Shown piece after piece: positions 1-5,064 of a DNA stretch of 7,787 nucleotides. The stretch is taken from assembly GCA_021849435.1 (NCBI GenBank), contig JAJZSX010000057.1, positions 1-7,787 on the forward strand, in the 5' to 3' direction. A program made the translations under genes and the position numbers. This DNA comes from Actinomycetes bacterium. Lineage in GTDB: Bacteria; Actinomycetota; Acidimicrobiia; Acidimicrobiales; RAAP-2. Below the pieces are notes generated by a model, which searched no databases, was not told the origin of the DNA, and saw only the letters and a program-made list of their open reading frames with translations. The stretch's first letter is position 1, and the number at the start of each line of letters is the position of its first letter.

Positions 1-61
1 TGGTTAGAGCGCCAGGTTGTGGTCCTGGAGGTCGCGGGTTCGACCCCCGTCGCTCACCCCA
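1..61 (+). tRNA. tRNA-His (GTG), 5' end missing
   Basis: This is the 3' part of a histidine tRNA gene; the window opens inside the D-loop, so the 5' acceptor strand and first half of the D arm lie upstream. The anticodon stem pairs 12-16 (CCAGG) with 24-28 (CCTGG) around the loop TTGTGGT, giving anticodon GTG at 19-21. The T arm pairs 34-38 with 46-50 around TTCGACC. The 3' acceptor strand is 51-57, followed by C at 58 as discriminator base, the usual tRNA-His identity base in bacteria, and an encoded CCA at 59-61. The G(-1) expected for tRNA-His cannot be checked because it is outside the window. Confidence 0.95.
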
Positions 62-95
62 CGAAGTCGCAGTCCGTTTCGGCCAACGTCGCGGC

Positions 96-101
96 TAGAT
101 T
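96..101 (+). promoter_or_regulatory. possible -10 element for the aldehyde dehydrogenase gene
   Basis: TAGATT fits the actinobacterial -10 pattern TANNNT and would place transcription start near 108, giving a leader of about 30 nt that begins with the hairpin at 110-124. No convincing -35 hexamer is visible. Alternatively the dehydrogenase could be read through from the tRNA-His transcript. Confidence 0.3.
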
Positions 102-109
102 CGCCCTGA

Positions 110-124
110 GGCCCCGAGGGGGCC
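110..124 (+). other. perfect 6-bp GC hairpin between tRNA-His and the aldehyde dehydrogenase
   Basis: GGCCCC at 110-115 pairs perfectly with GGGGCC at 119-124 around a 3-nt GAG loop. It ends 13 nt before the ATG at 138. No T-run follows, so it is not a standard intrinsic terminator. It could help stop or process the tRNA-His transcript, or be a structured 5' leader for the dehydrogenase. One SD-like purine run (116-122) lies inside it, although that run is rather far from the start codon for direct use. Confidence 0.4.
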
Positions 125-137
125 ACGCGGGGGCGCC

Positions 138-1562
138 ATGACTATCGTTCGAGACTCCTTCTACATCAACGGCGAGTGGGTTCGTGCCGCATCACCCGAT
201 ACCTTCGAGGTGCATGATTCACACACGGGTGAACTCTTCGCCACGGTGGCCGTAGGAAACGTCGACGAGGCCGCGCGCGCGGTCGAGGCGGCCGCGGCGG
301 CCTTTCCCGCCTGGTCCCAGACGAGTCCCAAGGAACGCGGCGAGTTCCTCCAGCGCATCTCTGAGAAGCTGGCCGAGCGCGCGGACGAGATCGCTCTGAC
401 CATCGCCCACGAAGTGGGCATGCCGCTCATGCTCGCCAAGGGCATCCAGCTAGGACTGCCCACGATGACCTTCGCCGACAACGCCCAGCGTGCCATCGAG
501 TTCGTGTGGGAAGAAGAAGTCGGTAACTCGACTCTCGTGCGCGAGCCCGCCGGTGTCGTGGTAGCGATCACCCCCTGGAACTACCCACTGCACCAGATTG
601 CGAACAAGGTGGCGGCGGCCCTCGCCGCGGGCTGCACGGTTGTCTTGAAGCCCAGCGAGGTCGCGCCGATCAACGCATTCCAGCTCACGGACATCATCGA
701 TGAAGTCGGACTACCCAAGGGCGTGTTCAACATGCTCACCGGCGCAGGTCCAGTCGTCGGCGAGGCCCTCGTCGCTCACCCCAAGGTTGACATGATCTCC
801 TTCACGGGATCGACCCGGGCGGGTAAGCGCGTGATGGAGCTTGCGGCGCGTGACGTCAAGCGCGTGTCGCTCGAACTCGGCGGCAAGTCGGCGAACATCA
901 TCCTCGAGGACGCCGACTTCGCTCGTGCGGTGGGCGACGGCGTCTTCAAGGCCTACCTCAACTCCGGCCAGACGTGCTCGGCATTGACGCGCATGCTCGT
1001 TCCTCGTTCGCGCCTCGCCGAGGCCGAAGAGATCGCGGCGGCCGCGGCGGCCGGTCTCGCACCGGCGGATCCGGTCACCGGTTCGAGCCTGCTCGGTCCC
1101 CTGGCGAGCGCCGCCCAGCTCGAGCGGGTTCGCGACTACATCCGTCTAGGGCTCGAAGAGGGGGCGCGCCTGGTGTGCGGCGGTGTGGCCCCGCCCGAGG
1201 GGCTCGAAAATGGCTTCTACGTGACCCCCACGGTCTTCTCCGACGTGACCACGAGCATGCGCATCGCCCAGGAGGAGATCTTCGGGCCGGTCCTGTCGAT
1301 CATGCCCTACGACACCGAGGAAGAGGCCATCGCCATCGCCAACGACTCGACCTACGGGCTCGCCGGCGGCGTGTGGGCCGGCACTGACGAGAAGGCCTTT
1401 GAAGTCGCTCGCAAGATCCGCACGGGCCAGGTCGAGATCAATGGCGGCGCATTCAACGTCGTCGCACCCTTCGGCGGCTACAAGCAGTCGGGCCTCGGAC
1501 GCGAGCTCGGTCAATACGGATTCGAGGAGTTCCTCGAGGTCAAAGCGATCCAGCACAACTAA
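138..1562 (+). CDS. NAD(P)+-dependent aldehyde dehydrogenase (CddD-like subgroup)
   Basis: A complete 474-residue ALDH-superfamily enzyme that oxidises an aldehyde to a carboxylic acid in the cytoplasm. All catalytic landmarks are present: the TPWNYP motif with Asn148, the cofactor-binding KPSE at 171-174, the FTGSTRAGK segment at 222-230, the general base Glu246 in LELGGKS, the nucleophile Cys280 in NSGQTC, and EEIFGPV around Glu380. The C-terminal PFGGYKQSG motif is at 445-452. Length is normal for the family. The pattern around the active site ([17 protein letters not shown]) and the early HEVGMP...QLGLP stretch recall the subgroup that includes the 6-oxolauric-acid dehydrogenase CddD, but the real substrate cannot be read from sequence. 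The ATG at 138 has only a weak G-rich SD-like stretch just upstream (129-133). The gene lies between tRNA-His and tRNA-Lys, same strand, with no partner gene beside it, so its pathway is unknown. Confidence 0.93.
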   Translation: MTIVRDSFYINGEWVRAASPDTFEVHDSHTGELFATVAVGNVDEAARAVEAAAAAFPAWSQTSPKERGEFLQRISEKLAERADEIALTIAHEVGMPLMLAKGIQLGLPTMTFADNAQRAIEFVWEEEVGNSTLVREPAGVVVAITPWNYPLHQIANKVAAALAAGCTVVLKPSEVAPINAFQLTDIIDEVGLPKGVFNMLTGAGPVVGEALVAHPKVDMISFTGSTRAGKRVMELAARDVKRVSLELGGKSANIILEDADFARAVGDGVFKAYLNSGQTCSALTRMLVPRSRLAEAEEIAAAAAAGLAPADPVTGSSLLGPLASAAQLERVRDYIRLGLEEGARLVCGGVAPPEGLENGFYVTPTVFSDVTTSMRIAQEEIFGPVLSIMPYDTEEEAIAIANDSTYGLAGGVWAGTDEKAFEVARKIRTGQVEINGGAFNVVAPFGGYKQSGLGRELGQYGFEEFLEVKAIQHN

Positions 1563-1581
1563 CCTCGCGACCGACGCGCGG

Positions 1582-1587
1582 TATAGA
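1582..1587 (+). promoter_or_regulatory. possible -10 element for tRNA-Lys
   Basis: TATAGA lies 9 nt before the first base of the mature tRNA-Lys, so transcription would begin almost at the tRNA 5' end. No clear -35 hexamer is seen. It falls in the 34-bp gap after the dehydrogenase stop codon, so co-transcription with that gene is also possible. Confidence 0.35.
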
Positions 1588-1596
1588 CTCGTCGGT

Positions 1597-1672
1597 GCGC
1601 CGGTAGCTCAATTGGCAGAGCATTTGACTCTTAATCAACAGGTTCCGGGTTCAAGTCCCGGCCGGCGCACCA
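1597..1672 (+). tRNA. tRNA-Lys (CTT)
   Basis: A complete 76-nt lysine tRNA with encoded CCA. The acceptor strands 1597-1603 and 1662-1668 pair perfectly; A1669 is the discriminator and CCA is 1670-1672. The anticodon loop CTCTTAA at 1628-1634 places anticodon CTT at 1630-1632, which reads AAG. The T stem pairs 1645-1649 with 1657-1661 around TTCAAGT. The anticodon stem has four pairs plus a T-C mismatch at its top pair (1623/1639). The gene starts 34 bp after the aldehyde dehydrogenase stop codon and is followed by a convergent gene. Confidence 0.97.
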
Positions 1673-1709
1673 AGCATCACCGAGGCGCCGCACGGCTCCG
1701 TAGCCCGAA

Positions 1710-2414
1710 TCAGGCCTTGGACACCGTGGCGTAAGGAATCGTCGACGACGGGATCGGCGTGTTCACGCCCTCTCCCCACTTCGAAAAGACCGTCACCCCG
1801 CCACCGGACTTGGTCGAGGCGACTTCCTTGATCGGCAGGGCCTTCTTCCCCGTGGAGATCGTCAGGGTGCTCTTCACCGCGGGCGCCGTGCTGGTCGCGG
1901 TCGTCGACCAGGTCAGCACGAAGTGGTTCGCTCTGTCGCGGCTCAACGTGACCGACTTCGTCGGCGGCAAGAAGGTGACGAACGCGCTGGTCGTGAGATT
2001 CGCCTTGAAACTCGAATACGGCGATGTGCCGGCCTTCATCGAAATGGCCTTCGTGCCGACGAGCTTCTGCTGCTTGGCGGTCAGTCCGACGAGGGTGGTC
2101 AGCCCGGACTTGTTGCCGCTGAGATACGCGCTGGCGGGGGTCACGACAATTCGAACGCGTGAGGTGCCAGCAACGTAAGTCTCCGTCCCGCCCTTCGTGC
2201 CGATATCCACGGTGGCCACGCTGTGAGCGGTGGCCGAGGTCGAGGTCACCGAGATGTGCACCCCGGATTCGTGGAACATCGCCGTCTTGACGGCCGCAAG
2301 CACTGACGCCGCGGTCGGCTTCGTTGTCGCCCCGGCCCCCGCACCAGCGACGACAGAGACGGCGGTCAGCGCCAGCGAGGAGAAAAGGACACGGGCGGAG
2401 CGGAAAGTAGACAT
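1710..2414 (-). CDS. secreted protein with LppX/LprG (LolA-like) character, no lipobox
   Basis: A 234-residue exported protein. Residues 1-30 form a Sec signal peptide: Arg5 and Arg8, a hydrophobic stretch from about 9 to 24, and a small-residue cleavage region (AGAGAGA). The mature part is rich in Ser, Thr, Val and Ala and reads as alternating beta strands. The run YLSGN...GLTAKQQKLVGTKAISM near 97-126, followed by PYSSF at 132-136 and a C-terminal VFSKWGEGVNTP at 209-220, follows the pattern of actinobacterial LppX/LprG-type proteins, whose LolA-like fold carries lipids between membranes. That assignment is by pattern only. The protein has no cysteine at all, so it cannot be a lipoprotein or form disulfides. 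The ATG at 2414 has no SD; a TAGGCT hexamer ends 6 nt upstream, which supports leaderless expression. It is convergent with tRNA-Lys, 37 bp away. Confidence 0.75.
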   Translation of the reverse strand: MSTFRSARVLFSSLALTAVSVVAGAGAGATTKPTAASVLAAVKTAMFHESGVHISVTSTSATAHSVATVDIGTKGGTETYVAGTSRVRIVVTPASAYLSGNKSGLTTLVGLTAKQQKLVGTKAISMKAGTSPYSSFKANLTTSAFVTFLPPTKSVTLSRDRANHFVLTWSTTATSTAPAVKSTLTISTGKKALPIKEVASTKSGGGVTVFSKWGEGVNTPIPSSTIPYATVSKA

Positions 2415-2420
2415 CCGCGA

Positions 2421-2426
2421 AGCCTA
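2421..2426 (-). promoter_or_regulatory. -10 element (TAGGCT) for a leaderless mRNA of the secreted protein
   Basis: On the minus strand TAGGCT is followed by 6 nt and then the ATG at 2414, so transcription is expected to start at the A of the start codon. No SD sequence is present between them. No -35 consensus is seen. The identical hexamer occurs at the same distance from the arfB start. Confidence 0.5.
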
Positions 2427-2607
2427 ACGGCCCATCGGCTCCGCTCTCCCTCGCCCCGGAATCTCCGAGGGGTGGCGCCGGAGCCACGCGACCACAGTGA
2501 ACTCGTGCCCGTGGCGCCCCGGCGTCTCCTGGGAACCTCGCGACGAACACTTCATCGCCGCGGCCCCCTGCGCCCACGTCGACTCAGTGACGCATGGCGC
2601 GAGTCGC

Positions 2608-2763
2608 CTAGAAGTAATGCCGCCGGCCGCGCACCGCGTGGCCGAGGGACCCCAGCAACAACAAGACGAGTCCGACGACGAGTACCAGTATGCCCAAAGA
2701 CCACAGAAACGGGCTGCCCACGAGATACGCGAGGAGTAAGAGGATAAGGCCAACGATGATCAT
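2608..2763 (-). CDS. DUF6131-like 51-aa membrane microprotein
   Basis: A very short gene, ATG at 2763 and TAG at 2608-2610, encoding 51 residues. The first 39 or so residues are almost wholly hydrophobic, broken by a Gly-Ser-Pro turn at 16-18 and Gly24, so they could form one long or two short membrane helices (about 1-15 and 19-38). The tail, from Gly41, is basic and aromatic and ends in RGRRHYF. The layout (hydrophobic start, turn with PFLW, GLVLLLLG stretch, terminal GRRHY) matches the actinobacterial DUF6131 family as I know it; the function of that family is unknown. A purine-rich GGAAAGAAG stretch lies about 5-13 nt before the ATG. It follows the DUF6458-like gene by 68 bp on the same strand and probably shares its transcript. 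It uses TTA and several TTG leucine codons, unusual for a GC-rich genome. Confidence 0.8.
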   Translation of the reverse strand: MIIVGLILLLLAYLVGSPFLWSLGILVLVVGLVLLLLGSLGHAVRGRRHYF

Positions 2764-2831
2764 GAGTCTTCTTTCCAAAGCTGTAGGAATCCGACGATGT
2801 CGTGTGCGACACGAGGATTGTGCCGAGATGG

Positions 2832-3113
2832 CTAACGCTGCTCCTCGTGGAGGATCGATCGACGGCCATCCTCGTCAATCACTTCTCGGTCGAGCTGGCG
2901 CGGCGGAGCCGCCGGTGCCCGGCGCGAGGTGGCATAGACGATGGTGGACACGATGAATCCGACCGCCCCCGCAATGAGGAGGATGACGCCCACCGTAGAC
3001 AGGCGGAATCCGTGACTCTGTGCGGCGTAGGTGCTCTGCGCGGTGACCGCCCAGTACATGATCGCACCGACGACCATTGATATTCCACTGATTACCATGC
3101 CCTTGAGTCCCAT
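2832..3113 (-). CDS. DUF6458-like small two-helix membrane protein
   Basis: A 93-residue membrane protein. Two hydrophobic segments (about 5-23 and 41-60) flank a short polar loop with SHGFRLST at 33-40. A 30-residue charged tail (SRR...REVIDEDGRRSILHEEQR) probably lies in the cytoplasm. The loop followed by VGVILLIAGAVGFIVS is characteristic of DUF6458 proteins of actinobacteria, whose function is not known. The start is set by an AGGAGG at 3118-3123 placed 4 nt before the ATG at 3113; a longer reading from an ATG at 3137 would add eight residues and put this SD inside the gene. It is upstream of the 51-aa membrane gene. Its own upstream region is the AT-rich stretch 3114-3400 with inverted repeats, so it is the likely target of any regulation there. 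Confidence 0.8.
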   Translation of the reverse strand: MGLKGMVISGISMVVGAIMYWAVTAQSTYAAQSHGFRLSTVGVILLIAGAVGFIVSTIVYATSRRAPAAPPRQLDREVIDEDGRRSILHEEQR

Positions 3114-3117
3114 AATT

Positions 3118-3123
3118 CCTCCT
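3118..3123 (-). promoter_or_regulatory. strong Shine-Dalgarno AGGAGG deciding the DUF6458 start
   Basis: AGGAGG on the minus strand, followed by AATT and then the ATG at 3113. It is the only full consensus ribosome-binding site in the window and fixes the start codon of the small membrane protein. Confidence 0.85.
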
Positions 3124-3141
3124 AAAGACGACGGCATTGAC

Positions 3142-3165
3142 CCGTATCAATCAAGACTGATACGG
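3142..3165. repeat. perfect 8-bp inverted repeat upstream of the DUF6458 gene
   Basis: CCGTATCA at 3142-3149 is mirrored by TGATACGG at 3158-3165 with an 8-nt spacer. It sits 29-52 nt upstream of the DUF6458 start. Spacing and symmetry suit an operator for a dimeric repressor; as RNA it would form an 8-bp stem-loop in the leader. It is not followed by a T-run on either strand. Confidence 0.5.
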
Positions 3166-3232
3166 AACACCACAAGATTTGTAGTGACTCACCCATGCTA
3201 CGTACGACCCAGTACTCTCCGGCATGATTTGT

Positions 3233-3265
3233 CTGAATTCACAAAGATACTCACGTAGAATTCAG
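3233..3265. repeat. perfect 8-bp inverted repeat (CTGAATTC ... GAATTCAG)
   Basis: CTGAATTC at 3233-3240 and GAATTCAG at 3258-3265 form a dyad with a 17-nt spacer. The inner six bases of each arm are themselves the palindrome GAATTC, so the element can equally be read as a direct repeat of a 6-bp palindrome 22 nt apart, about two helical turns. It lies in the same AT-rich intergenic region as the dyad at 3142-3165. Confidence 0.45.
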
Positions 3266-3400
3266 GAACAATTAAGACCACTTCGTCGCTACAACGGAAC
3301 CTGCGCTTCGGAACGTGATGCTAGACACGGGATGCATCGACTCTCATTGACCATGTCATGGTGCGTGATCCAGTAGCTGGTCCTGGCACGTCTCGCGGCG

Positions 3401-3835
3401 TTACAGGCATTCAGCGAGCGAGAACAGCAGCAGCTGCAGGGTCTCGATCTCGCCGCGAACGTCGGCGTTGATCTCGGCGAGTCTCTCGTCGCTCAATACG
3501 CCGTTGGAGACCGCTACTGATCGCAGCGCCACCTGCAGACTTGTCAGCCACGCCCAGGCTTCGGCGTTGGTGAGAAATTGCTCGTCGACGCACACCAGGG
3601 CCAGCTCGGCGTTCGTCGTCGTCTCGCTCTGACGTGAGAGCGTCGAGAGGGGGTTGTCTGCGTCGATGCTCGGATCAATCGGTGAATGCAGACTCGCGTG
3701 CCACTGGTGATCGGGCTCACGCTCGGCGGTCACCACCTGGGCGAACACGCCTCGCACAAAGCTACGGCCCGCGTCATTGAGCCGAACTTCAATTCGCCCG
3801 TCGCGACGGCGCACGAAGAGTCGGTTGCCCGCCAT
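3401..3835 (-). CDS. DUF2017-family protein coupled to clpS
   Basis: A 144-residue protein. The start chosen is the ATG at 3833-3835, whose A is also the last base of the clpS TGA (TGATG); a longer in-frame reading from 3970 would run 135 nt back over clpS. The N-terminus is basic (NRLFVRRRDGRIEVRL, 4-19). The middle (50-75) is polar, and the C-terminal half is helical and acidic, with EAWAWLTSLQVALR at 92-105 and a leucine-rich end. An alpha-helical protein of this size directly after clpS is typical of DUF2017 in actinobacteria; the match to the family (a linker followed by a helix with the 'AWL..L..aLR' pattern) is reasonable but not strong. No enzyme motif, signal peptide or membrane segment is visible. 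The function is unknown; the tight coupling suggests a role linked to ClpS or Clp-dependent proteolysis, which is inference from position. Confidence 0.7.
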   Translation of the reverse strand: MAGNRLFVRRRDGRIEVRLNDAGRSFVRGVFAQVVTAEREPDHQWHASLHSPIDPSIDADNPLSTLSRQSETTTNAELALVCVDEQFLTNAEAWAWLTSLQVALRSVAVSNGVLSDERLAEINADVRGEIETLQLLLFSLAECL

Positions 3836-4140
3836 CAGTCGGCGTGCTCGATCGTCGCCTGCAGGCCCGCCACCTGAAGTTTCACGCAATAGGACTCGGC
3901 ACGCTCGCGCGCGCCGGACCAGACGATTGCGCGCCCCTCGTGATGAACCGCCATCATCAGTTGCGTGCACTTGTTATTGGAGTAGCCAAAGATCTTGCGG
4001 AAAATGACCACGACCACCGACATCGGAGTCACCGGGTCGTTCCAGACCACCACGTTCCAGGGACGTTTGGTAAGAACCTCTTCGCTCGTGACGACCTCGG
4101 AATCGGTCGTCGTTCGTGGCATCGGCTTTACGGCACCCAT
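3835..4140 (-). CDS. clpS: ATP-dependent Clp protease adaptor ClpS
   Basis: The N-end-rule adaptor, which binds N-degron substrates and hands them to the Clp AAA+ unfoldase. From the ATG at 4140 it is 101 residues, the same length as the mycobacterial protein. The ClpS core starts at RPWNVVVWNDPVTPM (26-40): Asn and Asp of WNDP line the N-degron pocket as in E. coli (Asn34, Asp35), and Met40 matches the gatekeeper Met. E. coli Asp36 is replaced by Pro, as is usual in actinobacteria. The conserved His is in AVHHEG near residue 65. The end, LQVAGLQATIEHAD, matches the final strand. An ATG six codons in would also give a sensible protein, and an upstream GTG at 4209 adds sequence unlike ClpS; neither has a clear SD. 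Its stop overlaps the DUF2017 start as TGATG. Confidence 0.95.
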   Translation of the reverse strand: MGAVKPMPRTTTDSEVVTSEEVLTKRPWNVVVWNDPVTPMSVVVVIFRKIFGYSNNKCTQLMMAVHHEGRAIVWSGARERAESYCVKLQVAGLQATIEHAD

Positions 4141-4344
4141 CCATCTAGTGTCGCAGAGCCGGAGACGCTCGACGACCCCCTGAGAGTTCGACCCTGGAGG
4201 ACGCGTCACTTCGCCACAATTGCGCGTAGTTCTCGCTTGGGGAACCCTTCGGGCCCCGGCGACGAGCGCTCACCGTGGGCTATCCGCTGACCCCGTGGTT
4301 CTCACGGATCCGACCCAGTGGGGACTCGGCGTTGCTCGCTTCAG
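4141..4344. other. 204-bp spacer between the SDR gene and clpS
   Basis: I see no credible gene here. It follows the SDR stop and precedes the clpS start on the minus strand, so it should contain the end of the epimerase/SDR transcript and the clpS promoter. A GC stem-loop at 4239-4257 (GGGG and CCC arms pairing with GGG and CCCC, with a 2-nt bulge) and a second stem (CCGTG 4293-4297 with CACGG 4303-4307) could help end transcription, but neither is followed by a T-run. No well-placed -10 hexamer was found for clpS. Confidence 0.4.
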
Positions 4345-5064
4345 CTACGCCAGTCCCAGGCCACCGTCGACGACCACGACCTGACCGGTGACGTAGGCGG
4401 ACCCGGCGAGAGCCACCACTACGTCGGCCACGTCCTCGGGCCTTCCGCTGCGGCCAAGCGGCGAGCGGCGGGCCACTGCGGAGCGCACGTCGTCCCAGTC
4501 GGCGGTCCAGGGGGTGTCGATCAAGCCGGGCGCCACGGCGTTGACGCGCACGTCGGGTCCTACCGCCTTGGCCAGCAGGGCCGTCATGTGGTTGAGGGCG
4601 GCCTTGGACGCGGCGTAGGGAATCGACGAGCCGGTCGGGCGCACCCCCGCCAGCGAGGTCACGTTCACGATGGTGCCCTTCGCGTCGCGCAGGGCTCCCA
4701 TCGCCGCTACCGACAGGTTCCACGTGCCGAACACGTTCACTTCGAAGATCTCGCGCCACACCGTTACATCCGCCGCGGCCAGGTCGCGATGATCGATCAC
4801 CCGCGTCGTACCCGCATTGTTCACCAAGACGTCGAGCCGCCCACAGCGAGAGATCACTTCGGCGATCAGGCGCGTGCAGTCCTCCGGCTCGCTGATATCG
4901 GCCTGGACGTAGTGCGCGTTCGGAGTCGCCTGCGCGAGAGCCTGACCCACATCCGCACTTCGCGCCGAATTGTAAACGACGGTGTCACCGGCGTCGGCAA
5001 AACGATGAGCCACAGCGGCGCCGATGCCGCTGGTCGAACCCGTCACGAGCACGACGCGCGACAT
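4345..5064 (-). CDS. short-chain dehydrogenase/reductase (classical SDR)
   Basis: A 239-residue cytoplasmic NAD(P)(H)-dependent oxidoreductase with every classical SDR mark: the nucleotide-binding TGSTSGIG at 8-15, Asp56 in ADIS, NNAG at 82-85, Asn110, Ser137, and the catalytic Tyr150 and Lys154 in YAASK, then the PG motif at 179-180 with GLIDTPW, and the C-terminal VTGQVVVVDGG. Length is normal. The start is the ATG at 5064, whose A is the last base of the upstream epimerase stop codon (TGATG); a reading from 5100 would add 12 residues before the Rossmann strand. It is therefore translationally coupled to the aldose 1-epimerase-like gene. A sugar 1-dehydrogenase would fit that partner, but FabG-like and many other SDRs share this pattern, so the substrate is open. 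Confidence 0.9.
   Translation of the reverse strand: MSRVVLVTGSTSGIGAAVAHRFADAGDTVVYNSARSADVGQALAQATPNAHYVQADISEPEDCTRLIAEVISRCGRLDVLVNNAGTTRVIDHRDLAAADVTVWREIFEVNVFGTWNLSVAAMGALRDAKGTIVNVTSLAGVRPTGSSIPYAASKAALNHMTALLAKAVGPDVRVNAVAPGLIDTPWTADWDDVRSAVARRSPLGRSGRPEDVADVVVALAGSAYVTGQVVVVDGGLGLA

Larger units (their letters stand above)
3114..3400. other. AT-rich 287-bp intergenic region
   Basis: No credible gene is present: the only ORF reaching into it from the plus strand is antisense to the DUF6458 gene. In 3141-3300 I count 88 A/T in 160 bases (about 45% GC), clearly lower than the surrounding genes. It lies downstream of the DUF2017 stop and upstream of the DUF6458 start. It holds two perfect 8-bp inverted repeats (3142-3165 and 3233-3265), a 13-nt palindrome at 3350-3362 (ACCATG-T-CATGGT) and an 8-bp palindrome GATGCATC at 3331-3338. 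A possible minus-strand -10, TAGCAT (3195-3200), would put the first dyad in the mRNA leader. A second candidate is TTGTTC and TATCTT separated by 16 nt, near 3246-3273. No hairpin followed by a T-run is seen. Confidence 0.6.

Noticed and set aside
161..571. 136-codon minus-strand ORF inside the aldehyde dehydrogenase gene
   Set aside because: Antisense to a clear ALDH gene; low-complexity Ser/Ala/Arg product with no recognisable domain, typical of open antisense frames in GC-rich genes.
1146..1556. 136-codon minus-strand ORF at the 3' end of the aldehyde dehydrogenase gene
   Set aside because: Antisense shadow; Asp/Gly/His-rich product without family features.
2424..2555. 43-codon minus-strand ORF between the 51-aa membrane gene and the secreted-protein gene
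   Set aside because: Only weak SD-like sequence, its stop codon is inside the TAGGCT promoter hexamer, and the product matches nothing I know. It cannot be excluded but is not supported.
1651..2577. 308-codon minus-strand ORF over tRNA-Lys and the secreted-protein gene
   Set aside because: Runs through a tRNA gene and is out of frame with the secreted protein, which has a signal peptide and a well-placed promoter; the product is Arg/Gly/Asp-rich without structure.
4239..4257. stem-loop after the SDR gene as an intrinsic terminator
   Set aside because: The stem is interrupted by a 2-nt bulge and not followed by a T-run on either strand, so it is only noted within the spacer description.
4264..4271. 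GAGCGCTC palindrome also present at 7347-7354, as a shared operator
   Set aside because: An 8-bp GC-rich palindrome appearing twice in 7.8 kb of GC-rich DNA is plausible by chance, and the contexts differ.
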